A stretch of 13,883 nucleotides of DNA, from the NCBI GenBank assembly GCA_016929775.1, contig JAFGIE010000051.1:1-13883 (forward strand), read 5' to 3'. The translations under genes and the position numbers were made by a program. The DNA is from Anaerolineae bacterium (GTDB lineage Bacteria > Chloroflexota > Anaerolineae > JAFGEY01). Positions within the stretch are counted from its first letter, which is position 1. Each line of letters opens with the position of its first letter. Of this stretch, positions 1 to 7,437 are shown one piece after another. Below the pieces are notes generated by a model, which worked only from the letters and a program-made list of their open reading frames with translations, had not been told where the DNA came from and made no database searches.

Positions 1-276
1 ATCCGCGACGCCGAGTACGATGCACAGCGGTTCAGGCGGTGGCTCGGGAAGCGGCTTGGGGAGGGGGGGGAGATGCCCGACGTCACGCCCCTGATCGTGT
101 TCGTGCGCGAGGGAGCCGAGCTCGACGTGCCGGAGATGCGCGTGCCCGTGCTGCTGCACAAGCAGCTCAAGGGCTGGATCCGGCGCGCCGACAAGGAGTG
201 CCAGGAGCCCCTGGACGTAGACAGGCTCTACCGGTTGGAGCGCGTGATGCTGGGCGACAAGGTCGACGAGCTATAG
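1..276 (+). CDS. C-terminal part of a NERD-like (nuclease-related domain) protein, 5' end outside window
   Basis: The frame is open from the first base to the TAG at 274-276, giving about 91 residues of a gene that begins upstream. The visible part has a helix with a DAQRFRRWL stretch, then a hydrophobic strand (VTPLIVFVREGAELDVP), then VPVLLHKQLKGWIRR. This order (helix, central strand, 'vpV...L..wi' helix) resembles the C-terminal half of NERD domains, which have a restriction-endonuclease-like fold and often occur as single-domain proteins in Chloroflexota and Firmicutes. The catalytic N-terminal part is not in the window, so nuclease activity cannot be judged. An internal ATG at 73 would give only 67 residues and would cut the domain, so it is not taken as the start. 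The family call is by eye and moderate; the coding call is firmer. Confidence 0.5.
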   Translation: MRDAEYDAQRFRRWLGKRLGEGGEMPDVTPLIVFVREGAELDVPEMRVPVLLHKQLKGWIRRADKECQEPLDVDRLYRLERVMLGDKVDEL

Positions 277-302
277 CGGTTATCGGGGGCGCCTGTGCTG
301 GA

Positions 303-345
303 GGCGGCGTGCGGGGGGGGACGGTATGCCCCGCCCACACGCGCC
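303..345 (+). terminator. GC-rich imperfect hairpin after the NERD-like gene
   Basis: The arms GGCGGCGTGCGGGG (from 303) and CCCCGCCCACACGCGCC (329-345) pair with a few mismatches and G-U pairs around a loop near ACGGTATG. It lies 27 bp after the stop at 276 and 77 bp before the next start. There is no T-run, so it is at most a weak or factor-dependent terminator. The rest of the 277-421 gap shows no convincing promoter; only the ribosome binding site GGAG at 410-413 stands out. Confidence 0.3.
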
Positions 346-421
346 TGTCCTCGCTGAGAGCGACCCGAGATGCGGTCAGGATGGGACACTGGCGCGCAAA
401 GGATAGAACGGAGAGCAGACC

Positions 422-1618
422 ATGGCAGAGCAGCAACAGCCGGTCATCAACCTAGAGTGGATCGATGAGGAGGTGCGCCGCTACCGCACCGAGTTGATCG
501 CGGCGCAGCAGCGGATCAACGGGCAGCACGACGAGATACAGGACCTGCACCGTCATATCGAGGACCTGGAGGGCCGTCTGGCTGGTCAGCAAACACAGTT
601 GAACCGGATCACGGTCCTGGAGCGAGCGCTTGCGCAGTACAAGGAAGAGATCCGGCTGCTAGTGGAGCAGCAAGCTGAAGCCTACCAGCAAGACCGGAGA
701 GAGGGCGCGCGGATCAAGCTGATCGAGCAGGACAACGTCAACCGGGCGATCAATGAGTTGCGCAAGGCCCTGGCGGGCATCCCGCGCCTGGAGGAAGAGC
801 TTGAGCTGCGCGCCGCAGAAGAGCGCCGGCTCAACGAGGCACAGCTCGCAGTGCGGCAGCGGACGATGGAGCTGGAGAAGCGACTCGACACCGATCTGCG
901 ACCGATCCCGTACATGCAAGACCAGCGCGCGCGCGACGCACGCCACATCGCTCAACTCCAGGAGCAGACGGCAGCGGTGGTGAAAGCGGTGGACGGCTTG
1001 GTGAACCGCACGTTGGTAGTCGAAGAGATCGCGCAGCGGAACAGGCAGAACGTCGAGGACCTGGTGACGATCCGGTCTGAGCTACAGGGCGAACAGCGGC
1101 GGTTCCTGGAGCAAATGCAGCTCGGCGACCAGGAGCGTACGCGGCGGATCTCCGAGTGGGCCGATGCCGAGGAGGCGCGCGAGGCGCGGATGAAGGCCTT
1201 TGCGGATCAGATGCGCGTGGCGACCGAGCAGTCGCAGCGGATCAAGGCGGCGTTGGCGAGTCTAGAGTCCATCGGCGAGCGCCTGCAGCGCGAGCAACAC
1301 GAGATGAGCGAGCTGCAGCGGCTGTCGGAGGAGCGGCAGCGCGCCAAGATGGACGAGTGGGAATCGGAGACGGAGAAGCGTTGGCAGCGCGAGAAGCTGC
1401 TCTGGGAGCAGCAGTGGCGCGACCACGACCGGCGAAACGCTGAGGTGCTGGAGCGGATCGGCGTGGTCGAGGGGCGCAGCGAGCACAACGGGGAACAGAT
1501 CGGCTACCTGTGGGAGCTGCTCGTCGATGACCTGCGCTTGCAGGCCGAGATGGCGCAGAACCGGGCGATCAAGCTCGGCGAGCAGATCGAGTCGCGGCGC
1601 AAGCGCAATCGCTCCTAG
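422..1618 (+). CDS. Long coiled-coil protein of unknown function
   Basis: The protein has 398 residues and is very rich in Glu, Gln and Arg. No cysteine is visible, nor any signal peptide or membrane segment. Almost the whole chain from about residue 15 reads as heptad-like helix (for example EEVRRYRTELIAAQQRI, LERALAQYKEEIRLLVEQ). A short proline-containing break (LRPIPYMQ, about residue 160) divides it, and the tail is basic (RRKRNRS). It is therefore probably a cytosolic, elongated, self-associating structural or scaffold protein. I do not recognise a named family; it could be distantly related to SMC-like or septum/chromosome-associated coiled-coil proteins, but it has no ATPase domain. 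The ATG at 422 follows GGAG at 410-413. The stop lies 14 bp before selB, so the two are likely co-transcribed. Confidence 0.8.
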   Translation: MAEQQQPVINLEWIDEEVRRYRTELIAAQQRINGQHDEIQDLHRHIEDLEGRLAGQQTQLNRITVLERALAQYKEEIRLLVEQQAEAYQQDRREGARIKLIEQDNVNRAINELRKALAGIPRLEEELELRAAEERRLNEAQLAVRQRTMELEKRLDTDLRPIPYMQDQRARDARHIAQLQEQTAAVVKAVDGLVNRTLVVEEIAQRNRQNVEDLVTIRSELQGEQRRFLEQMQLGDQERTRRISEWADAEEAREARMKAFADQMRVATEQSQRIKAALASLESIGERLQREQHEMSELQRLSEERQRAKMDEWESETEKRWQREKLLWEQQWRDHDRRNAEVLERIGVVEGRSEHNGEQIGYLWELLVDDLRLQAEMAQNRAIKLGEQIESRRKRNRS

Positions 1619-1632
1619 CTCGGAGGCACGGC

Positions 1633-3594
1633 ATGCACGTGATCGGGACCGCAGGGCACGTCGACCACGGCAAGTCGACGCTCGTCGAGGCGTTGACGGG
1701 CATCGATCCAGACCGCCTGCGCGAGGAAAAAGAGCGCGAGATGACGATCGTGCTGGGCTTTGCCTGGCTCACGCTGCCCAATGGCGAGCCGGTGGGCGTG
1801 ATCGACGTGCCGGGGCACAAGGACTTTATCCGCAACATGCTATCCGGCGTGGGCGGGATCGATGCCGCACTGCTGGTGATCGCCGCAGACGAGGGCATCA
1901 TGCCGCAGACGCGCGAACATCTCGCGATCTTGGACCTGCTGCAGGTACGCAGCGGCGTGATCGCCCTGACCAAGGCCGATCTGGTCGACGACTCCGAGTG
2001 GATCGACCTGGTCAGCGCAGACGTGATGGATGAGGTCGAGGGAACGTGCATGGAAGATGCGCCGATCGTGCCTGTCTCGGCGCACACGGGCGAGGGCTTG
2101 GACAGGCTGGTCGAGGAGCTGCAGCGCGTGCTGGAGCGGACGCCGGGGCGCGCCGACGTGGGCCGACCACGCCTGCCGATCGATAGGGCCTTTACGATCT
2201 CGGGGTTCGGGACGGTGGTGACAGGGACTCTGATCGATGGCTCGTTGCGTCTCGGACAAGAAGTGGAGATCGTGCCTGCCGGGCACACGGCGCGGATCCG
2301 GGGCTTGCAGACCCACATGGAAAAGATCGAGGAGGCGGTCCCGGGCAGCCGCGTGGCAATCAACCTCACGGGCGTGAGTACCGAAGACCTCACGACGGGT
2401 GACGTGGTGACGGTGCCGGGGTGGCTCAAGCCAACGCTGCTGGCGGACGTGCAGCTGCGCTACCTGGCGAGCGCGCCGCGTGCCCTCAAGCACAACGTCG
2501 AGGTCGACTTTTTCTGCGGGTCAGCCGAGATCGCCGCGCGCGTGCGGTTGCTGGGCGCGGATACGCTGCCTCCAGGCGAGAGCGGGTGGGCCCAGATCCG
2601 GTTCAGCCAGCCCGTCGCCCTGGTGAGGGGCGACCGCTTCATCTTGCGCCAGCTCTCGCCCAGCGTGACGATCGGCGGGGGTGTGGTGATCGATCCCGCG
2701 CCACGGCGGCGGCACCGGCGCTTTCGCACCGAGGTGATCGAGCGGCTGGAGACGCTGGCGCATGGGACGCCGGAAGAGATCGTCCTGCAGGCGCTGGAGC
2801 AGGAGCAGCCGCAGGAGGTGCGCGCTCTGGTCGCGCGCGTGTCGCTGCCGGTCGACCAGGCTGTCGATGCCGTGCGTGCGCTGCTGGGGGATGGGCGCGT
2901 CATGCTGGTGGATGGGCTGGAGGACGACGGGCGCGCGCTGCAGAACGTGGCGGGGAGCGCACGGTACCTGGTCTCGTCGTTCGGTTGGCGCGAGCTGGTG
3001 GCGCGCATGCAGGCGGCGCTAGTCGCCTACCATCGCGAGCACCCGCTGCGACAGGGCATGCCGCGCGAGGAACTCCGCAGCCGACTGCAGGAGCGGAACC
3101 GCAATATAGGAGGGCGTCTGTTCAACCAGCTCGTCGCACGGGCACAGGCCGAAGGTGCGATCGACGGGGATGCGGCAAGCGTATGGCACGCCGAGCACCG
3201 GGTCGCGTTCTCCGGTGAGCAGCGTCGCGCTGTGGATGAGCTGCTGGCTCAGTTCGCACGTGACCCCTATATGACACCCTCTGCAGCAGAGTGTGTGTCG
3301 GCGCTGGGCGAAGAGCTGTTCAGTGCGCTGCTCGAGGACGGCACGCTGGTGCGAATCAGCGCCGACGTGGTATACACGGCTCAGACGCTCCGCGAGATGG
3401 AGGACAGGGTGGTGGCGTACCTGCGGGAGCACGGCAGCGCGACCGTGGCCCAGGTGCGGGACCTGTTCGGCGCAAGCCGCAAGTACATTGTCTCGCTCAT
3501 GGAGTACCTGGATCAGACGCGCGTGACGCGGCGCGTCGGCGACGAGCGCGTGCTGCGTGAGCGGCAGGCGCCGCAAGGGGAGGAGCAACGATGA
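1633..3594 (+). CDS. selB: Selenocysteine-specific translation elongation factor SelB
   Basis: SelB is the EF-Tu-like GTPase that delivers selenocysteyl-tRNA(Sec) to UGA codons marked by a SECIS element. This copy has 653 residues; E. coli SelB has 614. The GTPase motifs are complete: G1 GHVDHGKS (8-15), switch I Thr38, G3 DVPGH (58-62), G4 TKAD (113-116) and G5 SA (149-150). The beta-barrel domains follow, with the domain III signature RFILRQLSPSVTIGGG near 335-350. The C-terminal winged-helix RNA-binding arm ends with a typical last wing domain at about 587-641 (ASRKYIVSLMEYLDQTRVTRR). The start is set by CGGAGG at 1621-1626, six bases before the ATG. It overlaps the next gene by 4 bp (ATGA). 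selA, selD, the tRNA-Sec gene and any clear selenoprotein are absent from this window. Switch I reads EREMTIV where E. coli has KRGMTID. Confidence 0.95.
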   Translation: MHVIGTAGHVDHGKSTLVEALTGIDPDRLREEKEREMTIVLGFAWLTLPNGEPVGVIDVPGHKDFIRNMLSGVGGIDAALLVIAADEGIMPQTREHLAILDLLQVRSGVIALTKADLVDDSEWIDLVSADVMDEVEGTCMEDAPIVPVSAHTGEGLDRLVEELQRVLERTPGRADVGRPRLPIDRAFTISGFGTVVTGTLIDGSLRLGQEVEIVPAGHTARIRGLQTHMEKIEEAVPGSRVAINLTGVSTEDLTTGDVVTVPGWLKPTLLADVQLRYLASAPRALKHNVEVDFFCGSAEIAARVRLLGADTLPPGESGWAQIRFSQPVALVRGDRFILRQLSPSVTIGGGVVIDPAPRRRHRRFRTEVIERLETLAHGTPEEIVLQALEQEQPQEVRALVARVSLPVDQAVDAVRALLGDGRVMLVDGLEDDGRALQNVAGSARYLVSSFGWRELVARMQAALVAYHREHPLRQGMPREELRSRLQERNRNIGGRLFNQLVARAQAEGAIDGDAASVWHAEHRVAFSGEQRRAVDELLAQFARDPYMTPSAAECVSALGEELFSALLEDGTLVRISADVVYTAQTLREMEDRVVAYLREHGSATVAQVRDLFGASRKYIVSLMEYLDQTRVTRRVGDERVLRERQAPQGEEQR

Positions 3595-4730
3595 GACTCA
3601 CGGTACACGCTGGTCCGCACGCGCGGGTGAACTGCCCGGTCCGCGCCGTGCTGGGGGAGCCACTGGCTCCCGGCGTTGTTCTGTGCGAGGTCGAGACGGG
3701 GCAGATCGTGCCGTGCCAGCCCGAGACCATACGTGGTCAGGCGGCGGTCAGCTGGGTCGTGGATGCGCTAGAGGCAGGCGCGATGCGCGCCTACGAGGTC
3801 GTGGTGGGGGAGACGGTGGGTTCAGCGACGCGGGTTGGCCTGCTCGACGACGGGAAGCAGGTCGAGGTGCACATCGGCGGCGCACTGTTCACGAGCTACC
3901 ACTATGACCCAGCGTACGCACGTCCCTTCCTCTACCCGGTGATCGGCCCGTACGGGCACGGGATCACGCGCAACTACCCGATGCTGGATGACGTGCCTGG
4001 GGAGAAGCACGACCACAAGCACCACCGTTCGCTGTATACAGCCTTTGGGGAAGTGAACGGGGTGGACGACTGGAGTGAGGAAAAGGGGCACGGGCGGATC
4101 GTGCATCGCACGTTCGCTGCGCTGGAAAGCGGTCCTGTGTATGGGCGCGTGGTCGCCGAGAACGACTGGGTCAGCCGTGACGGAGCGATGGTGGTCGCGG
4201 AGACGCGCGAGATGTGTTTCTGGGACACGCCAGCACGGGGGCGCCTGGTGGACTATGTCGTGACCTTTCATGCTGGGGATGCAGCGGTGACATTTGGGGA
4301 TACCAAGGAGGGCGGCATCCTATCGGTGCGTGTAGCGACAAGCATGGACGTCACCAGCAAGCAAGGCGGGCAGATTACGAACGCCTATGGTGGGATCGAC
4401 GAAGATGAGACGTGGGGCAAGCCCTCGCCGTGGTGTGACTATTCGGGGCCGGTGGGGGGGCGCGTGGTCGGGATCGCGGTCCTGGACCATCCGGCGAACC
4501 TGCGGCACCCGACGCAATGGCACGTACGCAACTATGGGCTGATGACTGCGAACTGCTTTGGCTGGTCGTACTATCAGAACGACAAGTCGGTTGACGGCAG
4601 CTATACGATGCCGCCCCAGTCTGACCTCTGTTTCCGTTACCGCGTGCACGTGCATGCCGGGCGCGCAGAAGGGGCAGCGGCGGCATTCCTCGACTATGCC
4701 TTCCCGCCACGCGTCGAGGTCGAGGTATAG
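3591..4730 (+). CDS. DUF6807 / 'PmoA family' protein
   Basis: The protein has 379 residues. The characteristic central segment is GPYGHGITRNYP followed by GEKHDHKHHRSLYTAFGEVNG (His cluster at about 140-145) and WSEEKGHGRI. This is the signature of the family commonly auto-annotated as 'methane oxygenase PmoA' (DUF6807). That name is misleading: the protein has no membrane helices and is unrelated to particulate methane monooxygenase. Members are often found near carbohydrate-degradation genes, and a metal or sugar-related role is guessed from the conserved histidines. The rest is mostly beta-strand-like, with a C-terminal GWSYYQNDKSVDGSYT stretch. No signal peptide is seen, so it is probably cytosolic. 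The ATG overlaps the selB stop (ATGA) and follows GGGGAGGAG at 3577-3585, indicating translational coupling with selB. Function is unknown. Confidence 0.8.
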   Translation: MRLTVHAGPHARVNCPVRAVLGEPLAPGVVLCEVETGQIVPCQPETIRGQAAVSWVVDALEAGAMRAYEVVVGETVGSATRVGLLDDGKQVEVHIGGALFTSYHYDPAYARPFLYPVIGPYGHGITRNYPMLDDVPGEKHDHKHHRSLYTAFGEVNGVDDWSEEKGHGRIVHRTFAALESGPVYGRVVAENDWVSRDGAMVVAETREMCFWDTPARGRLVDYVVTFHAGDAAVTFGDTKEGGILSVRVATSMDVTSKQGGQITNAYGGIDEDETWGKPSPWCDYSGPVGGRVVGIAVLDHPANLRHPTQWHVRNYGLMTANCFGWSYYQNDKSVDGSYTMPPQSDLCFRYRVHVHAGRAEGAAAAFLDYAFPPRVEVEV

Positions 4731-4750
4731 GGGCGCCGAAAGGGAGAGCG

Positions 4751-5041
4751 ATGTCCGTATCCAAGCTGGAAGCACGCGAGCTGATGGGTCACGGTTACGA
4801 AGTGAAGGCTGCGGTGCTCAGTGGGGTGCTCCGCCGCGGCGAAGATGGGACGTGGATGGTCGACGAGCAGAGCATCGAGGCGTGGCTTGCCAGCGCGGAG
4901 GGACAGGAGGTCGTGATCGTCGCCGCCGAGGTCGCGGAGCGGCGCGGCGTGCGGCGTGTGTGCCGGACGTGCGGGACAGAGTACGAGGGACACGAGTGTC
5001 CTCGCTGCAGAGAAGTGCACCGGCGACTGCGCGGGCGCTGA
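4751..5041 (+). CDS. Small HTH-like and zinc-ribbon protein
   Basis: The protein has 96 residues. The N-terminal half (GYEVKAAVLSGVLRRGEDGTWMVDEQSIEAWLA) resembles the short winged helix of excisionase/MerR-type DNA-binding proteins: a helix, a Gly-rich turn before an arginine-rich segment, a tryptophan strand, then a closing helix ending in 'WL'. The C-terminal half carries a four-cysteine zinc ribbon, C71-x2-C74-x8-C83-x2-C86, inside a very basic tail ending RRLRGR. A nucleic-acid-binding regulator is the natural inference; no target is known. AGGGAGAG just before the ATG is a good ribosome binding site. It starts 20 bp after the DUF6807 gene and is the last gene of the unit, followed by the hairpin at 5069. 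I do not recognise a named family. Confidence 0.72.
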   Translation: MSVSKLEARELMGHGYEVKAAVLSGVLRRGEDGTWMVDEQSIEAWLASAEGQEVVIVAAEVAERRGVRRVCRTCGTEYEGHECPRCREVHRRLRGR

Positions 5042-5068
5042 ACGCAGCACCTGCAGGGCAAGGCAAGA

Positions 5069-5098
5069 GAGCCCCTGGCGACCTGGCGCCAGGGGCTC
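5069..5098. terminator. Hairpin between convergent operons (probable bidirectional terminator)
   Basis: This is a perfect 12-bp stem (GAGCCCCTGGCG / CGCCAGGGGCTC) with loop ACCTGG. It lies 28 bp after the plus-strand stop at 5041 and 6 bp after the end of the minus-strand dehydrogenase gene. Neither side has a long T-run; the minus-strand exit reads TCTTGCCTTGCC, which is weakly T-rich. Position and stability make a shared terminator likely. Confidence 0.7.
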
Positions 5099-5103
5099 GT
5101 CGA

Positions 5104-6201
5104 TCAGGTCACCGGGACAGGGGGAGAGATACCGTACTGGCGACCGATCTCGGCGTTTTGCTCGTAGGTTGCGCGCAGGATGGATACGCCTGTGCGCGCC
5201 GCATCCTCCTCGTGCTCGAATTCCTTGAGTCCAGCGTAGTAGACGCGCTCGGCGTCCTCTGCGGGCGGCGACTGGCGCAGCTCTGCCAACATGCGGTCCA
5301 TATCCTTCCGGAAGGCGTCTGGATCGCGGAAGGTGTCGATGCGGACGGCGCCAAAGAAGTGGCTGACGCGACCCGAGGAGCGCGCCGTGTCGGCGACGGA
5401 GGACCCAAAGGGAGCGCCGCACAGGACAGCACACAGGATGTCGACCATCACTGCCAGGCCATAGCCTTTGTGCCCGCCGAAGAGCTCGCCTGTGCCGCCG
5501 AGCGGCATGATCCCGCCGCCGACGCGGCGGAACATATCGTCGAGAAGGTTGTGCGCGTCGGCGGCAGGCCTTCCCGTCTTGTCCACGGCCCATCCAGAGG
5601 GGAGGGGTTCGCCCAGACGGTCGTAGACCTCGATCTTGCCGCGGGTGACGACCGTAGTCGCCATGTCGAGCACGAACCCGCGCTCACGATCGGCAGGCGC
5701 CGCAAACGCGATCGGATTGGTGCCGAACATGACCTGTCGCCCAAAGGTCGGCACGCCGAGCGCCGCAGTGTTGGTCATGGCGATCCCGATCATGTCGTGT
5801 GCCAATGCCATCATGGCATAGTACCCGGCGATGCCAAAGTGGTTCGAGTTGCGGACGCAGCCAAAGGCGGCGCCCGTCGTTCCGGCTTTCCGGATCACCG
5901 TCTCCATGGCCCTCGCGCTGACGGGCGCGCCCATGGCGCCTCGCGCATCGAGCGCGATCGAGGTGGGCGTGTCAGAGAGCGTCTCGGGCTGCGCGCGAGG
6001 GTCGACGACACCCGACGTGAGGCCGTTGACGTACCGCCCCAGACGTGCGACGCCGTGCGACGGGATGCCCCGTGCATCGGCGGCGACGAGCACCTGTGCG
6101 GCGATCTGCGCGTCGGCTTGTGCCAGGCCAAGCTGGCGGAAAATGCCCGCACAGAAGGCCTCGAGCTCCGCCCTCCGCACGCGCACGTGTTCCAGGTCCA
6201 T
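5104..6201 (-). CDS. Ldh family (malate/L-lactate-type) NAD(P)-dependent oxidoreductase
   Basis: The 365-residue protein belongs to the LDH2/MDH2 family, which includes AllD, YlbC/YiaK-type enzymes and sulfolactate dehydrogenases. These reduce 2-oxo acids or oxidise 2-hydroxy acids with NAD(P) and are not related to the Rossmann-fold LDH family. Family signatures are present: GIPSHGVARLGRY with catalytic His49 and Arg53, NSNHFGIAGYY (118-128), GTNPIAFAAPA (160-170), DMATTVVTRGKI (179-190) and GHKGYGLA (243-250). Length is normal, and the enzyme should be an active cytosolic dehydrogenase. Substrate cannot be read from sequence; malate, lactate, sulfolactate, ureidoglycolate and 2,3-diketogulonate are all possible. 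The start ATG has GAAGGGA upstream. It is the last gene of the ppa unit, 33 bp after the flavin reductase-like gene. Confidence 0.92.
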   Translation of the reverse strand: MDLEHVRVRRAELEAFCAGIFRQLGLAQADAQIAAQVLVAADARGIPSHGVARLGRYVNGLTSGVVDPRAQPETLSDTPTSIALDARGAMGAPVSARAMETVIRKAGTTGAAFGCVRNSNHFGIAGYYAMMALAHDMIGIAMTNTAALGVPTFGRQVMFGTNPIAFAAPADRERGFVLDMATTVVTRGKIEVYDRLGEPLPSGWAVDKTGRPAADAHNLLDDMFRRVGGGIMPLGGTGELFGGHKGYGLAVMVDILCAVLCGAPFGSSVADTARSSGRVSHFFGAVRIDTFRDPDAFRKDMDRMLAELRQSPPAEDAERVYYAGLKEFEHEEDAARTGVSILRATYEQNAEIGRQYGISPPVPVT

Positions 6202-6234
6202 GCCGCATCCCTTCTGTAGCGCCTGATGAGGCGG

Positions 6235-6681
6235 CTAGTAGTCGTCCTCGCGGTATACGAGCGGCTGGTAGTCATCGGCGAAGCGCTCGGCGGCGACGAT
6301 CTGGCCTACGATCAGCTTTTGCCGTCCGAGGTCGTGGACGGCGACGACGCGGCAGTCAAAGGCGAGTGCGCAGTCGTCGAGCAGGGGGGCGCCGGTCTCG
6401 GCGGTGTGGTAGGCGACGCCTGCCAGCTTGTCCACGGTCTTGCCGGAACGCCTGCCGAAGGCGCGCGCCACTTCGAGCTGGTCGGCGCGCAACACGCTGA
6501 GGCCAAAGGCCCCGGCGTCGAGGATCAGCGGACGCGTGGCGCTCTGCGCGCCTACACAGATCAGCATCCGATCGGTGCCGACCTGCGTGCCCCACGCCAC
6601 AGCCAGTCCGCCCCGCACCCCCTCGTGCGCCGCACAGACCACGTAGACGCCGTGTGTGAGCATGTCGTGTCTGAGTTGCAT
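6235..6681 (-). CDS. Flavin reductase-like domain protein
   Basis: The protein has 148 residues covering one flavin reductase-like domain, the FMN-binding split-barrel group that includes flavoredoxin and the FMN reductase partners of two-component monooxygenases. Visible family features are an N-terminal strand THGVYVVCAAHEG, then LAVAWGTQVGTDRMLICVG, SATRPLILDAGAFGLSVLR, ARAFGRRSGKTVDK and the C-terminal IVGQIVAAERF. It probably binds FMN and passes electrons from NAD(P)H or ferredoxin to a partner that is not evident here. The start ATG follows a strong AGGGAGGGAG. It sits 38 bp after ppa and 33 bp before the Ldh-family gene in the same orientation, so it is probably co-transcribed with both. 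The acidic end (YREDDY) is complete. Confidence 0.85.
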   Translation of the reverse strand: MQLRHDMLTHGVYVVCAAHEGVRGGLAVAWGTQVGTDRMLICVGAQSATRPLILDAGAFGLSVLRADQLEVARAFGRRSGKTVDKLAGVAYHTAETGAPLLDDCALAFDCRVVAVHDLGRQKLIVGQIVAAERFADDYQPLVYREDDY

Positions 6682-6719
6682 CTCTCCCTCCCTACAGCGG
6701 TGCGAAGCGGTGCGTGTGG

Positions 6720-7256
6720 CTATGGGCTACGCTGGCGCAGGCGGGCGTATCGTTCCACGGCATCGCGGATCACCTCGTGCGCACGCTCGACCCCGTGCCA
6801 ACCGAGCACGGCGGTCTCTTTGCCCTCCAGCTCCTTGTAGATGTCAAAGAAGTAGTGGGCCTCTCGGAGGAGATGTCGCGGGAGGTCGGACAGATCGTGG
6901 ATCTCTTCAAAGCGCGGATCGGTCTGCGGGACAGCCAGGATCTTTTCGTCCCCGCCTGCCTCGTCCGTCATCTCGAGCAGGCCAATGGGCCGCACCTGGA
7001 TCACGCAGCCAGTGAACGTCGGCTCGGTGACGAGGACGAGGACATCGAGCGCGTCGCCGTCCGGAGAGAGGGTGCTGGGGATGAACCCATAGTCGCCAGG
7101 ATAGCGGACCGGGGTGTACAGCACACGGTCGACGCGGAAGACGCCCAGGTCGTGGTCGTACTCGACCTTGTTGCGGCTGTTCCTGGGGATCTCGATCACG
7201 GCGTCCACGATCTCGGGGCTGCGATCGCCTTGTGGCAGGTCCAGCATGTTCATCAC
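6720..7256 (-). CDS. ppa: Inorganic pyrophosphatase, family I
   Basis: This cytosolic Mg-dependent enzyme hydrolyses PPi to two phosphates and so drives biosynthetic reactions forward. The 178-residue length is typical of bacterial family I enzymes. All the active-site residues known from E. coli PPase have equivalents: Glu22, Lys30, Glu32, Arg44, Tyr52, Tyr56, Asp66/Asp68/Asp71 in the PDGDALDVLVL signature, Asp98, Asp103, Lys105, Tyr140 and Lys141. The reading starts GTG ATG AAC ATG. GGAGG lies 6 bases before the GTG at 7256 and 9 before the ATG at 7253, so either may be used. It is the first gene of a three-gene minus-strand unit, with a good promoter at 7307-7335. Confidence 0.96.
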   Translation of the reverse strand: MMNMLDLPQGDRSPEIVDAVIEIPRNSRNKVEYDHDLGVFRVDRVLYTPVRYPGDYGFIPSTLSPDGDALDVLVLVTEPTFTGCVIQVRPIGLLEMTDEAGGDEKILAVPQTDPRFEEIHDLSDLPRHLLREAHYFFDIYKELEGKETAVLGWHGVERAHEVIRDAVERYARLRQRSP

Positions 7257-7300
7257 GGGTGGCCTCCGTTCTGCATATGGTGCGCTGTCGGGAGCGGAAT

Positions 7301-7317
7301 GCGCGTATTATACGCGC
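7301..7317. repeat. Inverted repeat centred on the ppa -10 box
   Basis: GCGCGTA-TTA-TACGCGC is a perfect 7-bp inverted repeat that encloses the -10 box of the ppa promoter. It could be an operator site for a dimeric repressor, or chance in GC-rich DNA. Confidence 0.4.
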
Positions 7318-7335
7318 GGCAGCCCCGGCGCGCAA
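7307..7335 (-). promoter_or_regulatory. Sigma70-type promoter of the ppa unit
   Basis: On the minus strand TTGCGC (7335-7330) and an exact TATAAT (7312-7307) are separated by 17 bp. Transcription would begin near 7300, about 45 nt before the ppa start. Confidence 0.75.
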
Positions 7336-7405
7336 GAGCCCGCTGCGCACACCCGCAGGACGTGGGAGTGGGCAACCCCCCGCGCAGACCGGCGTGACAT
7401 GCAAA

Positions 7406-7433
7406 GGAGCTCCCTGAGATCACAGGGAGCTCC
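7406..7433 (-). terminator. Terminator hairpin downstream of tRNA-Cys
   Basis: This is a perfect 11-bp stem (GGAGCTCCCTG / CAGGGAGCTCC) with a 6-nt loop, followed on the minus strand by TTTGCATG. It starts 4 bp after the 3' end of the tRNA and probably ends that transcript, insulating it from the ppa promoter downstream. Confidence 0.75.
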
Positions 7434-7437
7434 GAGG

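Noticed and set aside
1569..2493. Long minus-strand open frames opposite the start of selB
   Set aside because: The plus-strand GTPase motifs are complete; these are shadow frames.
3591..4730. Particulate methane monooxygenase subunit (from the 'PmoA' family label)
   Set aside because: The protein has no membrane helices and carries the DUF6807 His-rich motif; the PmoA name is a misannotation carried in databases.
4558..6219. A 553-residue open frame on the plus strand across the DUF6807 end and the Ldh-family gene
   Set aside because: It lies antisense or out of frame to two genes with clear family motifs, and its translation is low-complexity Arg/Ala/Gly without recognisable domains. Such frames are common in GC-rich DNA.
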